A stretch of DNA of 64,000 nt from Cyanophora paradoxa (taxonomy: Eukaryota > Glaucocystophyceae > Cyanophorales > Cyanophoraceae): assembly GCA_004431415.1 (NCBI GenBank), contig QPMI01000005.1:1-64000 (forward strand). The letters run 5' to 3'. Numbering within the stretch: the first letter of the stretch is position 1; every line of letters begins with the position of its first letter. The notes beneath the pieces are model-generated. The model searched no databases. It worked only from the letters and a program-made list of their open reading frames with translations, and was not told the origin of the DNA. This document shows, piece by piece, positions 24,974 to 37,000 of this stretch. The position numbers and the translations under genes are program-made.

Positions 24974-25383
24974 GCTGTCGATCGGGTTGCGCGAGGTGCC
25001 GGAAAGCTTGGATGATCACGGACAGTTGCGCTGATGGCTGCGTGGTACGTGTGGCTTGTCTCTGCTGGCGAGTGCAGTCTTCTCGGAACTTGCTCTGTGC
25101 GGGGGTACACGCTTTCGGCACGAACACGCCGCCATGTCGTCGACGTTGACTAGTCTAATAGTGCACGTGCTGCCGCTGTGCGCCGCTAGCCTAGTTCTTC
25201 CCTTCAACTGAACACAGCAGCATGCGCTTGGGCATGGCAAGAGAATTAATCCATGCTAATGCCAGGAGGGAGATGCAGGACCCTTGCGCACGCGCATGCA
25301 GGGCAGGCTGCAGGCTGCAGCCTTCAGCCTGCAGGCCCATGCATATGCTGCCGCTGCTATACGTAATAATAAATGGAGATGAA

Positions 25384-26330
25384 CTACCTTCTTAGGGGGC
25401 TAAACACAACGGTCACAACCGCAGATCCTGTGGAGCCACCAAACGAGAAGACTGGATAATCGACCTGCCCCACAGCCTGGAACTCGGACGAGAAGCTCGT
25501 GATCAGCTGAGCATGCAATCACAAGGATGAGATGGGACAGAGCAGAACAAGGCCAAGGAAAGACGTCAAACCTCATCTTTAGTGAAATTGCAGGACGTGA
25601 TGATGAGACGGCCATCTGGCTTTACGAATGAGCGGACAGCCTGAACGTATGTGGAGCGAGGATCCGGAAGGTCGGGGTTCAGCGCGATGGCATCGAGGGT
25701 CCCCTTGTCGAAGACAATCTAAACAGCAGACAAAACGGAGTGAGCCAGGAAGAGTGCAATGCAGGGTACTGGCAGGCAAACATCAAACTGTTCAGTGATC
25801 TTGCTGTGAAGGATATCATCCACTTCAAATCGTGCTTGAACTCCTTCTGACTCTGCAAGTTCGCAAGCGAGAACAACAGCCTCTTCAACGTAGTCTGTGC
25901 CCATGACATTCGAGAAGCCTGCTTTGGCCTGCAAAGCGGAAACAACACGAAACATAACTCAACGAGTAAGTACTGCTCTATCTGAAGCAGAAAATCACTG
26001 ACCAACTCGACAGAGCTGTGGCCATTTCCACATCCTGCGTGAATCGTAAGGGTGACAAGCCTCATCTACAGTGCCTGGCGACTTGCCTATGTCAAGGACA
26101 GCGCTGTCCCTCGAAAAACCACTGTTCTTCTTCATCCAAGACATGAGCCTCCCCATGCACTCCTCAAACCAGATCTCGCTGCGATCAAATGTCATTGAAG
26201 AAACAAGCGATGTAGCTAGAGCGGCTAACGCTCAATACGCTCCCGCACACCCAGGGTCGCCCGTCTCGCGGAAGTTTGTGAGCTCTCGCGTGTATGCAGA
26301 CTCCCAGCTGCGCGTGTGCGTCGACGTCAG
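25384..26330 (-). CDS. EEF1AKMT2: EEF1A lysine methyltransferase 2 (METTL10/EFM4)
   Basis: Class I SAM-dependent methyltransferase of the family that modifies a lysine of translation elongation factor eEF1A. Exons, 5' to 3': up to about 26330 ending in ELTNFRETGDPG, 26178-26087, 26034-26003, 25928-25782, 25718-25572, 25506-25384. Seen: EIWFEECMGRLMSWM, the SAM motif I VLDIGCGNGHSSVEL split by an intron, FSNVMGTDYVEEAV (motif II), IVFDKGTLDAIALNPD (motif post-II), LIITSCNFTKDE, and the C-terminal signature PVFSFGGSTGSAVV. Order and wording match METTL10/EFM4 throughout. Intron 26086-26035 has a GC donor (GCAAGT). The first exon is not fully resolved: the frame of SWESAYTRELTNF runs back to a stop without ATG, and the ATG at 26373 is in another frame, so an extra 5' exon or a frameshift is possible. 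Confidence 0.88.
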
Positions 26331-26373
26331 AGCGATCGAAGAGCGCTAAGCGCGGCCGCGACCGCTGCTGCAT

Positions 26374-26609
26374 GATTGCTTAGCTATCGCGCAAACCGCG
26401 CGCATTTCACGCACTGCTCTTTGGTGCCCAGGCGTGAGCGAGCGAATCCAACGTCACCTCCGGCGCCCTCCGCGCTGCCCGCGTGCCCGCTCGCCATACG
26501 TGCGCGCTACTTTAGCTTCTTCAACCGCCGACGGATGTGCTTGAGCGGGCCGAGGCGGCTAACGCCGAAGTCGCTGACGGGGGGATACCGGCGAAGGGAC
26601 CGCCAAGCG
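26374..26609. promoter_or_regulatory. divergent promoter region, METTL10 / TIM14
   Basis: Under 300 bp separate the 5' ends of two outward-facing genes. No clear core promoter element was identified. Confidence 0.4.
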
Positions 26610-27136
26610 ATGGTGCGCGGGCCTTCGAACGCCGGCGGGCGCCTCCTAGCGCTTGCGAGCATTGCACCTCGAGCGCGCGGCTGATGAGGCGCGCAGGCGA
26701 CGGCCTTCTTGATGGGCGTAGCTGTCGCCGGCACGGCGTATGGGGCGCGCTTCGTCCTCCGCGCCATGCAGAACTACAAGGGCGGTGCAGGCGCTGCCGG
26801 CGCTGCCGGCGCCGGCGCCTTCAAGGAGACCGCAAGCTCCTTCTCGAGCGCCTTCCGGAACTATCCCGGCACCGCCGGCAAGTTTCCGGGAGGCTTCAAG
26901 TCCAAGATGGACCGCGAGGAGGCCATGATGATCCTCGGCGTCTCGTGCGTCCTTGCACCGCTTCGCCGCGACATATGTATGCTCGCTCACTCTTGTGAAG
27001 GCCCAGCGCAACCGCCCAGGAGATCAAAGACGCGCACAGGAAAGCTATGCTAGCAAACCATCCCGATTTGGGGGGCTCGCCCTTCATCGCTTCGAAGGTT
27101 AACGAGGCGAAAACAGTGCTTCTCGGCCGTGTTTGA
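26610..27136 (+). CDS. PAM18: Mitochondrial import motor subunit TIM14/PAM18 (DNAJC19 type)
   Basis: Three exons: 26610-26612 (the ATG alone), 26697-26944 and 27007-27136; the frame closes at 126 aa. The protein starts MATAFLMGVAVAGTAYGARF, a single membrane segment, followed by a Gly/Ala-rich spacer (GGAGAAGAAGAGAF), FRNYPGTAGKFPGGF and a short C-terminal J domain with MDREEAMMILGV, the HPD triad in MLANHPDLGGSPFIASKVNEAK. In the known family it sits in the inner mitochondrial membrane and stimulates the ATPase of mtHsp70 in the presequence translocase motor. Splitting off a start exon that is only the ATG is unusual but is required by the frame. Neighbour METTL10 is divergent. Confidence 0.93.
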
Positions 27137-30100
27137 TGCGCTGGACTCCTCGCCCCTTTCCGACTCCTTCGAATTTCGGCCAAACGACTGAGCTGCAGGC
27201 ATTCTTTTTCCAGCGTCCGCCCGCTTTCTCGCCCAGAGGTTGACTCGGTGAACGGCCTCCATCATGATACTTTTCGGATGCTCTTCTGATCCGTGGCCAC
27301 AAAGCTGAGCGAATGCGGCTCATCGAGCTTTCGCCCTCGTCGAAAAGCAGTTTGAATTTCGCTTCTTCAACTAGTCTCGTCATCTGCGTCCCGGTTTTCA
27401 TGCCCTGGATGTATGTCCACAAGACAAATTGCAAGGAATTCGCCTGTCACAGTGTGCAAGGGGCTGTACCTTGCAAGCTTCTTAAAACTCTAGCATTTGG
27501 ACACGTACTAAAGACGCAAGTCCGGGCTACAAGTGTGGGATGTACACTGCGGCTGCCTTGCCGAGGTCCCGCCCCACGGCCGCGCCGCGGGCCACCAGCA
27601 AGCTGGCCAGCCAGGCCCTGCGGGGCCCCTAAGGACGCCTCCCTGTGGACTATTTACCTAGCCAGTTACAGGTGTCCGACGTCGACGGTACGCACAGCGG
27701 GTGCTGCAGGCAGGCTGCATCGCATCTTGTGGCGGCGGGGGTCGTCTTCAAGGCCTCCGAGGCCTCAGGGCCTATAGCGCTAGCTAGGCGTCCGCATCCT
27801 AGGCATTAATATTCAATGATTGGTTTATTGATCTGGCTAGTAGCCCAGCAACTTGGCAAACCCTAATATTAATTCATTGATGTTCTAGGCCCCATATGAT
27901 TACACTGTGACAGGTTCGGATTCAACACCAAGTCTGAATAAAAAAGCACAGAGCGACTCGGCGAGAAACTTGACTCAGTAGTAAGCTTTGAAATGCATAT
28001 GCACATGCATCAATTGAATCTATATATATGTGCGTATATGCATATGATATCGATATGACATGATCATGACAACTACGTGCACGTGACGTGTACCTTTATA
28101 TGAACGGAACAGGGACACTGCTGTCGCAGTGGCCCTGTTGGAGGGGAAGGACCTCTAAGTTCTGGGCAGGAAAGGGCAGGTTTAGGTTACAATTACGAAG
28201 TAGAGTCTGGATCACTAGCAGACCGCGCCCGGCCCTGTGCAAGTGCGGCAAGTCCGGGCCGCGGGTGCAAGGGGGGGTACTTGTACACATTGCAGGGTAC
28301 TGGGGCGGGGGGGGGGGGGGGGGAGCGGGGCCAGAGAGGCGAGGCGGGCGGCCGGGCGAGGCGGTCGGCCGGGCGAGGCGGGCGGCCGGGCGAGGCGGGC
28401 GGGGTGGCGAGGCGGGCGGGTGCACGTGGGGTGGCGAGGCGGGCGGCGGCGGCGGCGGGCGGGAAAGCGGGAGGAGAGACAGGTGGCGCCGGCGCCGGGC
28501 CCTGCGCATAGCCTGCACATACGCAGAGCCGAGGCGTCAGCTCGCCCCGGACAGAGGCCGGCCAGCGGTGGCGGCCGGGCCAGGTGCGCAGCAGCAGCGG
28601 CGGGGCGAACCTGGAGTCGGCGAAGCTGAAGCATCCGGCGGGCGGCGGGCGGGAAAGCGGGAGGAGAGGTAGGTGGCGCCGGTACCTGCTGATAGCCTGC
28701 GCATGCGCAGAGCCGAGGCGTCAGCTCGCCCCGGACAGCGGCCGTGCGGGGGCGGGGCCCAGCGGGGACGGCCGGGTCACTGAGTCAGGTGCGCAGCAGC
28801 AGCGGCGGGGCGAGCCTGGAGTCGGCGAAGCTGAAGCATCCGGCGGAGCGGCGAAGCTGAAGTAGCCAGCGGGGCCGCGGGCGAGGAAGCGGGCGGGGCG
28901 GCAGGTGGCGCCGGGCCCTGCGCATAGCCTGCGCAAGGCCGAGGCGTCAGCTCGCGCCAGACAGCGGCGGCGCGGGGGCGGGGCCCAGCGGCAGCGGCCG
29001 GGTGAGATGCGTAGCATGCGCAGCGAAGCTGATGCGGGCGGGGAAGTCGATCGAAGCGGGTGGAGCGGGAGGGCCGAGGCGTCAGCGCGCCCTGCCGGAG
29101 AGCGGCGGTGTGGGGTCGAAGCCCAGCCCGGCGCGGCGTACTAGGAGCAGTTGCGAATACTGTAACGCCGCCACCATCTCGGGTCGCTGGCCGCGCGCGG
29201 GTCAAGACACGCGGGTCAAGACACGCGTGCGTGCACGTGCACTGCGGCCTGCACTCGATCGCGAGGCGCTTGAAGGGCTTGAAGGGTTCTAGATGTGCTT
29301 GAACCGAAGCCCGTCAGAAACCGAGCTCGAGAGCGTAGGCGAAACGCCGCGAGCGCGCACCGGAACGCGGCGTCGCGGGCGCGCGAATTGCTTCCGGTTG
29401 CAAGGCAGCTCAGCCCCGCGACCTCATCCACCACGACGCGCCATGCTCGTGTACCCAGCAATCGCCACAAACTCTCAGGAGCACTTTTTTCGGGCGCCCG
29501 GTACAACAGGTACTTGAGGCGGCCTAGCGCGCCACCCTGTGCCCCTTCGGTCTCGGCATGTATGACATGAATCGTCGGGCTCATCAGGCGCATTCAGGCG
29601 CACTTGGTCCGGCAGATATATCGCCACTTGGTGAGGCGCTAGATCACATTTTCGTAAAATGTGTTATTGCCCATTCCTGGCCCACCGGACGGGGCCCGGA
29701 TGTCCCGGAACATATTTCCGGGCTTCTAGGGGCATGCCTTGCGAGGATCCGGCGAGAAAACCAGGCTTTTTGGAGGTCGGGACATTTCGTTTTGGCCTAG
29801 GGTGGGCACCCGAACTTCGGAACAAGCGAGTCCCTGCGGAGCAGGAGTGGCCTTGGGTCTTGGGGCTTCAAGGCGTGAGGGTGGCAGCTCTTTGTTTTTA
29901 AACAGGGGCCGGCGCCCGCAACCGCGCGCGGTTACGGGGGAGGGGGGAGGAGAAACAGAGGGTCCACTAGGCAAGGGTACACACTCAAGTGAGAGGGTAC
30001 AGAATTGTGCCGCAAGGGTACAGATATCGATGCGGGGCCCAATCGGCCGCAATTGTACCGAGTACAGGCCCCGAGGGGCCCATTGGTCGTCTCAGCTGAA

Positions 30101-30790
30101 TGAAAACGACTTTCGGCGCTTCTTGCCAAATTGGAGGTGGTTAATAATTATCTATGAATCATTTGAATGTAATTCGCAGTAATAAGGCTCTGTCTAAATT
30201 GTTTATTTTGATAATCTTTCAACTAACGCATCAAATACTTTTAAATCCCACATCGTGGCACACTGCGACCCTGTCTCATACAAATTTGCTGGCCGGCAAC
30301 GTGGCGCTCCGTTAATTTGGAAACTATTTCCTAGCGAATGGGGTGCGGTCTCTTGAAATTAATAATTTTCAAATTTCGACTTGGAAGGCCAATGTGATTT
30401 GCGCTTTCTATTTTTTTCCGGGAAAATGCTTTTCTGTGCTTTTCGACGTGCTGTTACTGCCCATTAGAGGCCTCTCATAGGAAAACGGGCCGCACCAACG
30501 TGCTCCCCAGGGTCAAAAATGGGGTAGTAGGTGTCTTCAAATATACGAATTTCGCTTTCTAAAATTTGTGACAAGATACCAACAGACCTAAGGGCCTCTC
30601 CTTTCCCCAAGGCCGACACCCCCAAGTGGGGGAAGGGGAAGGGGGTCCTTCCCCAATAATTAGCTGGTCCGTTGAGGCTCCGAGGCTCGCGATCGATTTC
30701 AACTTGGCAAGTAAATTTAAAGAGGATATACTCTTGAGGTTCGCTCGTCCTCACGGGTACACGTTCAGGCGAGACGGCTGCGGCGACGCC
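27137..30790. other. long intergenic region with tandem repeats
   Basis: No gene recognised. 27137-27480 has a minus-strand frame (27434-27099, 111 aa) with no known domain. 27780-28090 is AT-rich with TATATA and ATGCAT palindromes. 28308-28325 is a G run; 28330-28460 has GGCGAGGCGGGCGGCC minisatellite units; 28455-29110 has larger repeats. 29600-30780 shows no coding signal. The last 100 bp would be the NFS1 5' region. Confidence 0.5.
28455..29110 (+). repeat. degenerate tandem repeat, unit about 200 bp
   Basis: Three clear copies and one partial copy of a unit containing GGTGGCGCC, GCATAGCCTGC, CGAGGCGTCAGCTCG, CAGGTGCGCAGCAGCAGCGG and GGCGAAGCTGAAG. Copies begin near 28455, 28645 and 28870, with a remnant from about 29040. 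Confidence 0.75.
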
Positions 30791-32873
30791 ATGATCGGGT
30801 CGGCTCTACGGAGCGCCGCGCGCGCTGCGCCGCGGCTTCAGCGGTCTCTCTTGTTGAGGCGGAGCCTCGCCTCAGCCGCCGCGGGCTCGACCGGCTTCTG
30901 CGGGGCGGTCTTGTCGCAAACAGCCCGCGCGTACAGCAGCGCCATTGCCGCTTCTCCGCGGCGTCAAGCTGCTTCGAGCTCCTCGCAGGGTTCGTACGCG
31001 CCGGCCCGCCCTCGCATGCGTCGTTCCACGACGCCAACGCATGAATCCCCCGCAGATGCCGTCGCTGGCTTCAACGTTAGCGGAGAAGCGCGTGCTGGAC
31101 GTCCTATGTACCTGGATATGCAGGCGACGACCCCGCTCGACCCCCGCGTGCTGGATGCCATGCTGCCGTTCCTCACAGAGCAGTTCGGCAACCCACATTC
31201 GCGTACGCATTCGTACGGCTGGGAATCTGAAGAGGCCGTCAAAACAGCCCGCGAGGTCTGCTGCCTTCGTCGAAGCGCCAAGCACCCGTCTTTTCGCTTA
31301 GCGAGCGCAGGACGTTGCAGCGCTGCTCAAGGCCGATGCGAAAGAGATTATATTCACTTCAGGTGCGACAGAGTCCAACAATATGGCCATCAAGGGCGTC
31401 GCGCACTTCTTCCGTGGCGAGAACAAGAAGCACATCATCACCACTCAGACTGTGAGCAACGTGATGAATATGCAATTAGCATGCACGTGCGAGCGAATGT
31501 GCGGCGCAGGAGCACAAATGCGTGCTGGACTCGTGTCGCGTTCTGCAACAGGAGGGGTTCGATGTCACATACTTGCCCGTGAAGAGCAATGGTTTGCAGT
31601 GACATACTTCATCAGCTTTGCTGCTGCTGTTGATGCTTCCCCCAGGTCTTATTGATATGAATGAGCTTGTGGCTGCCATACGGCCAGATACTATTCTCGT
31701 GTCGGTAATGATGGTGAACAACGAGATCGGCGTCGTTCAACCTGTTGCAGAGATTGGGCGGATCTGCAGGCAAGCCGTTGGGGATGTTCGTCTCGTGTTC
31801 TTCTGTTTTATTGAGTTTTGTGTTCTGCAGAGAGCGCAAGATATTCTTCCACACGGATGCTGCCCAAGCTGCTGGCAAGGTACGCGACAATCTCAAAAAA
31901 AGACAAATCAGATCTGAAGTGTCGCAGATCCCGATCGATGTCGATGCCATGAACATCGACCTCATGTCAATAAGCGGACACAAGTTGTACGGCCCGAAAG
32001 GTGTTGGGGCGCTGTATGTTCGGCGCCGGCCACGTGTCCGTCTTGAACCTCTCATCAATGGTGGTGGCCAAGAGCGAGGCCTGCGTTCTGGCACCCTTCC
32101 AACTTCCCTCGCCGTGGGTCTGGGGGCTGCAGCACGGGTCGCTTTGTGCGCTTTATTCGTGCTTGATTGGTTTTATTGTCACGTTCGTGGCCTCTGATGC
32201 AAAACAGGGCCGACATGGATCGGGACCACAAGCGCGTGACCGAGCTTTCTCGCCGGCTTTATGATGGAATTGTGAGCAAGGTCCCTCATGTGGTATGCAC
32301 TCTGCTACGCGGCACTTTGCACTTTTCCTGTTTACATGTTGCTTGCTGGCAGATTCTCAATGGCGATGCTGAAGCCCGCTACCCCGGAAACTTGAATCTC
32401 TCCTTCGCTTACGTGGAGGGAGAATCACTCCTTATGTCCCTGAAGGATGTGCGTGGCCTTCGTGGCCCCTCTTATCCTGTCTGATGCCTCTCCAGATTGC
32501 TGTTTCCTCTGGGTCAGCATGTACCTCGGCATCGCTTGAACCCAGCTACGTTCTGCGTGCCCTCGGTGTTGAGGAGGATATGGCACACACGAGGTTTGTC
32601 TTCTTGTGCAGACGTCTGCGAGGGCATGCCGTGTGATCCATCCCACAGCATTCGTTTTGGCATTGGGCGGTTCACAACGGAGGCAGAGGTGGATCAGGCT
32701 ATTGCAGTGAGCCATCTTTTCTAAACTTGCATTATCATTCTTTTGCTCTATCTCACACAAACCTACGCCAGCTCTGTGTCAAGCACGTAGGCCGGTTGCG
32801 TGATATGAGCCCGCTCTGGGAAATGGTCCAGGAGGGTATCGACCTGAAGACAATCCAGTGGGCACACGACTAG
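30791..32873 (+). CDS. NFS1: Cysteine desulfurase, mitochondrial
   Basis: Eleven exons (30791-31255, 31311-31451, 31510-31591, 31646-31769, 31831-31879, 31928-32145, 32208-32292, 32353-32448, 32496-32593, 32649-32706, 32772-32873) give 505 aa with the frame closing. It is a PLP enzyme that converts cysteine to alanine and passes persulfide sulfur to the Fe-S scaffold ISCU. Residues 1-90 are Arg/Ser/Ala-rich without acidic residues, as in a mitochondrial presequence. Then follow [43 protein letters not shown], the PLP-lysine motif [25 protein letters not shown] and the catalytic Cys loop [20 protein letters not shown]. The C-terminus [18 protein letters not shown] is typical of NFS1/IscS. Intron 31770-31830 has a GC donor (GCAAGC). 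Confidence 0.95.
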
Positions 32874-32945
32874 GGCCGATGTAGAGCTGTACCACCCCTT
32901 AATGTATCATACGCAACTCTAACAAAGTTTCTGTATTGTATCACA

Positions 32946-33441
32946 TTATTTCGCTCCGAGCCACACACGCTGTCTCAGTTTCTTTGTTGCACTGATGCTT
33001 TGCTGCGATTGCCAGAAGAACCGGGTCCCGCCTCCGCGACACACCTTGCAACTGGTGACTCCCTGAGAAAGGCAAAAAGGGCATGGCTGAGTCTGCATGC
33101 GGGTCAGGGCAGGACTCTGATCATCAGAAAGGAATCAATCCTCACCTTGCGTTTTCCCAGAATGCCCCGGCCTCCACAAGCCTGCGCAGATTGCAAGGAG
33201 TTATTTAGAGCAGAACGCATCTTTACGTAAGATCTGACAGGCGGTCACCACGCATACTGTCCGGCCACGGCCCAAGCATTCTCCGCATCTTCGAAGGCAC
33301 GCGGACTTTCCCAGCTCGAGCGCCATGCCCACGGCCATAAGCTTAGCGAGCTGAGCCCTCGAAATAAGCTCCAAAACAAGGCACAGCGGGTGGGAGCCCA
33401 ACCTGTGCGTAGGGATTCGGCTCGCCGGGTCCTGCCATCAT
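32946..33441 (-). CDS. small DnaJ-type zinc-finger protein
   Basis: Four minus-strand exons, all in phase 0: 33441-33403, 33350-33249, 33181-33146 and 33062-32946, giving 97 aa. The protein has three CxxCxGxG motifs spread over three exons: CGECLGRG, CVACGGRG and CKVCRGGG. This is the signature of the DnaJ cysteine-rich zinc finger without a J domain. It starts MMAGPGEPNPYAQLAKLMAV and ends VWLGAK. Stand-alone proteins of this type include plastid and mitochondrial assembly chaperones and disulfide isomerase-like factors (for example BSD2 in plants, which has four motifs). The organelle and client here are unknown. Its stop codon is only 72 bp from that of NFS1 on the other strand. The exons are too short to show up as long open frames, so the gene is easily missed. 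Confidence 0.75.
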
Positions 33442-34091
33442 GCGCCGATCCGCTGCAGTGCGCGCGGGTCGCAATGCTGCCGAAGTCCGTTGCTTGAAAC
33501 GGCGCGTACGTCTCAACACCTCGTTCCCCCAGACGCGCGAGGCGCGTTGTTGTGCGGGCGCAGCGTGCCGCCGTGCTTCCGCAGCGGCGCTCGGGGGACC
33601 GCGCGCTCGTGCTGCTCGCTGGCGCTGCTGGACAGCGCGGAATTCAGAAAGATTGTCAGGCTCCGCGCAGCGTCGAAACGGGGAAACGTGAAGGAGCGGA
33701 CTCTCGCTGACTATCGGCTGCCGGATCCGGCCCCGGCCGGCTGTAGCGCTAGCGCCGGGCGCTAGCTAATCGATGACAGCTGCCCGCCGCGCTCGATCGA
33801 GCTGCGACTATGTCAGCGCGCGCGAACGAGGTGCTCTTCAAGCTTGGATATTGGTGTCCCCCGCTCGGAGCCCGGTTACCCGAATTCTGAGGGCCCCCTT
33901 GACTAAGTCCTCTATAGCTACGCGCGATGCCCTCAGCCGCCGCTCTCGCTCGGGCACGGGAAGCTACGATACGAATCACGAAAAACTTAGAATCAGAGGG
34001 ACCGAACTGCAAGGGGATTGTCGAGCCAGGAGCGGGGGTACTGAGGGCGGGGGGGTAGAAGGAGAGGAGGTGGGATGGCAGGGCGATGGGA
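33442..34091. other. intergenic, no gene seen
   Basis: Between the 5' end of the minus-strand zinc-finger gene and the 3' end of clathrin heavy chain. Moderately GC-rich, with CGCGCG and AGCTCGAT palindromes; no domain-bearing frame. Confidence 0.5.
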
Positions 34092-37000
34092 TCAGTGGAA
34101 GCCGGACGGGCCCTGGAAGCCGCCCATCTGGTCCATGCCGGGCGCCATGAAGCCTCCTGCCTGCATGCCAGCCATCGACATCATCCTGCGAACGCCCTCG
34201 CCGTCAGGACAAGGATGGGAGCGGGGCCGGGGGACCTTGCACGGCTCACCCGGCTGGCGGCATCATTCCGGGCGCCATCCCGCCTGCCATAGACATCATG
34301 CCTGCGGGCGGCATCCCGGCGCCCGGCATCATGCCTGCGGAAGCAAGCGGTGAGCCGCGAGAGCAACACAGCAAGAGGTCCGGCGAGCAGGACCCACCCG
34401 GCATCGTCGACATGTACACGGCGTCCATGACGGGGGCAGACATGGCCGCTGCGGCTGCACGGGCGTCGGATCAGAGGCGCGCGGCGCGGGGGGTACGGCC
34501 TGCGGGGGACGCAGGGGGGTACGTACACATCGACATGTACGCGGCGCCCGGGACGGTGGCGTGCAGGGCGGTGATGGGGTCCACCATCACGGGGCCGCCG
34601 CCGACATCCGCGGGGCCGGCCTCCGCGACCGCCGCGATCGCCTTTTCTGCCTCCTTTGCCTTCGCCTCAAGCGTGTCGACCTTGCCGGTGTACTCGGCGA
34701 CGACCTGGATCATGTAGGGCATGGCGAAGTCCATGATGTTGTGGCGCCAGGCGAGCTCCAGAACCACGTCGGGCTTGATGAGGTCGTACGCGACGAAGAG
34801 GCACGCGGCGAAGCACTCGAACAGCTTCTCGTCCACGAAGAAGCGGAGCAGGTCCTCGACGACGTCCCGCTGGCCCGAGGCCGCCGCGGTCTCCATGGCG
34901 TCCTTGTACAGCTTGTCGGCCTTGGAGAGCTCGAGGGACTGGCGCCAGCGCGCGGCGCGCTTGTAGAGGTACGCCGCGATGCGGCGGAACTCGAGCAGCG
35001 CGTGCTTCTCGCACTTTTGGGCCAGCGCATTGTTATCGAAGTTGTCGAAGCGGTCGATCGAGTCGCGGAGCGAGTCGAAGTCCTCCTCGTCTACGTAGAG
35101 CTCGTTGAGCGCCTCGTTCACGGACGGGATGTTGACCTCCTGCACGGAGACGAGGTACGGCTTGATGAGGAAGAGGTGGCCCGCCTTGCGCAGCTGCGAG
35201 ACGACGCGGCTGTGGTCCACGCGCCCCTTGATCGCCTGCAGCAGGTCGTTCAGCATCATCGGCTGCTCCGCGAGGTAGAACGCCACGGCCTGCGAAAAAC
35301 GGTGAGCTGCGCAAAAAGCGCGAAAGAAAGCGTGCGAAATCCGCTAGGAGGCGTACCCGGTAGAAGATCTCCTGGTTGGCCACCTTGACGATCACCTCCT
35401 TGAAGATGGCGTGGTCCCACGCGTCCGGGGAGTGCGTGATCATCGTCTGCGCGGCGCCGCGCGGGGTGAGATGATACAGGCGTCCTGAAGGCTCGGCGCA
35501 GCGCGGTGCGCGAGGGCGGACGGACCTGCGCCGCGTTGTCGAACTCCTCGCTCTCCACGTACAGGAACCGCATCTCGGCCCAGAGCTGGCACTGGTCGCA
35601 CACGCGCAGCAGCGCGGGGATGTTGATGCGGTTCGAGAAGAGCTTGATGTGCTCCATGAGCTTCGCCGGCCGGTACTTGGCGTAAAGGGCGCCGAGGCTC
35701 GTGAAGATGCCGCGGTGCGCCCGCTCGAGGCCCGTGCCGCTCTCGAGGAGCCCGATGACCTCCTCGACGTGGCCCCGGTCCTCGTAGAACTTCACGAGCT
35801 CTTCCAGCTCGTCGGCCTGGACGATGATGTGCAGGCCGCAGATCTGCGCCAGGCGGAACTCCTTCGCCTCCACGCACGCGAAGTTGACCTCCTTCCACGT
35901 CCTGCGAAGAACGAAGCGGCCGTCAGCCCAGCCCCGAGCGAGCAGCGAAGATCGAAGGGCGAAGCACCGGATGGAGTTGGCCTTGCGGGCCGACTCGACG
36001 GCCGCCTGGAACTGGCCGAGCTTGACGAGGCAGCTCGTGAGGCGGGAGAAGTTGGAGAGGTTGGTGAAGAGGATGCGCCCCGCCTCGTACATGCCCTCGT
36101 CGAAGCACCGGTCGCCCACGCTCTGGATCTGCGGGTGCGCGGGACATTGGGAGAGAACGCGCGGGCCCGTCCATCTAATCCACGACAGCGCGGCGCGGCA
36201 TTTCTTCTTCTTAAGAACTTCTTTATAAGAACTACTATACAATGTGTTATAGTGCGGTATAAATGTATCAAAAAGCGCACGGCGGCGACGTTGGGGGCCG
36301 AGACGAACTCCTCGAGCTCGGAGAGGCGGTTCGTCTTGGCGAAGGCGTAGATGAGCTCCGAGTCGATGGCCGACTCCTTGACCTTCGAGGAGAAACAGTA
36401 AGCAAACTCTACTAGATACTGCTGCTCCCCAACTAATCAAGAACGATACGAATATATATTCACCTTCTTGCGGGCCATCTGCAGGAACTTGACGAGGTCC
36501 TCGAAGACGCTCGACTGCTCCGCGGCGCGGATCACGTCGAGGAACTCGGCCGGGTCTTGCGCCTTGAGGAAAGATCCTGCGAGGCGGAGGGAGGGAAGAG
36601 GAGGAGGAGGAGGAGCCGCGCGTGAGCAGCTGGCGAGAGACAGGGCGAGCAGCGAGCGGACGGACCGATGGCCTCGGCGGCCATGCCGGCCTTGAGCTGG
36701 GAGCGGGCGAGGCGGCCCCAGACCTCGGGGTCGTTGATGCGCTCCGCAAAGTCGAGGGCGCGGGGCAGCGAGGCGGAGAACTCGAAGTTCTCAAGGAGGA
36801 CGTTGATGGCCGCCACGTTCTGGTTGAACTTCTTGTAGCTGCGCGCCGGCGCGTCAGACTTAAATGAGATAGACGCAGGATGCTTAAACGAAGATAGAGT
36901 TGAATGCGGACGGGGCGCCCGAGCAGGGTGGGGGGCCGCGAGGGGGCGAGGCGGGGCGGGGGCGGGGCGGGGCGGCGAGGGGCGGAGCAAGGGGCGGGGC

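Noticed and set aside
27099-27434. 111-aa minus-strand frame containing AKFKLLFDEGESSMSRIR
   Set aside because: Looks somewhat protein-like but has no recognised domain or splice context; left unannotated.
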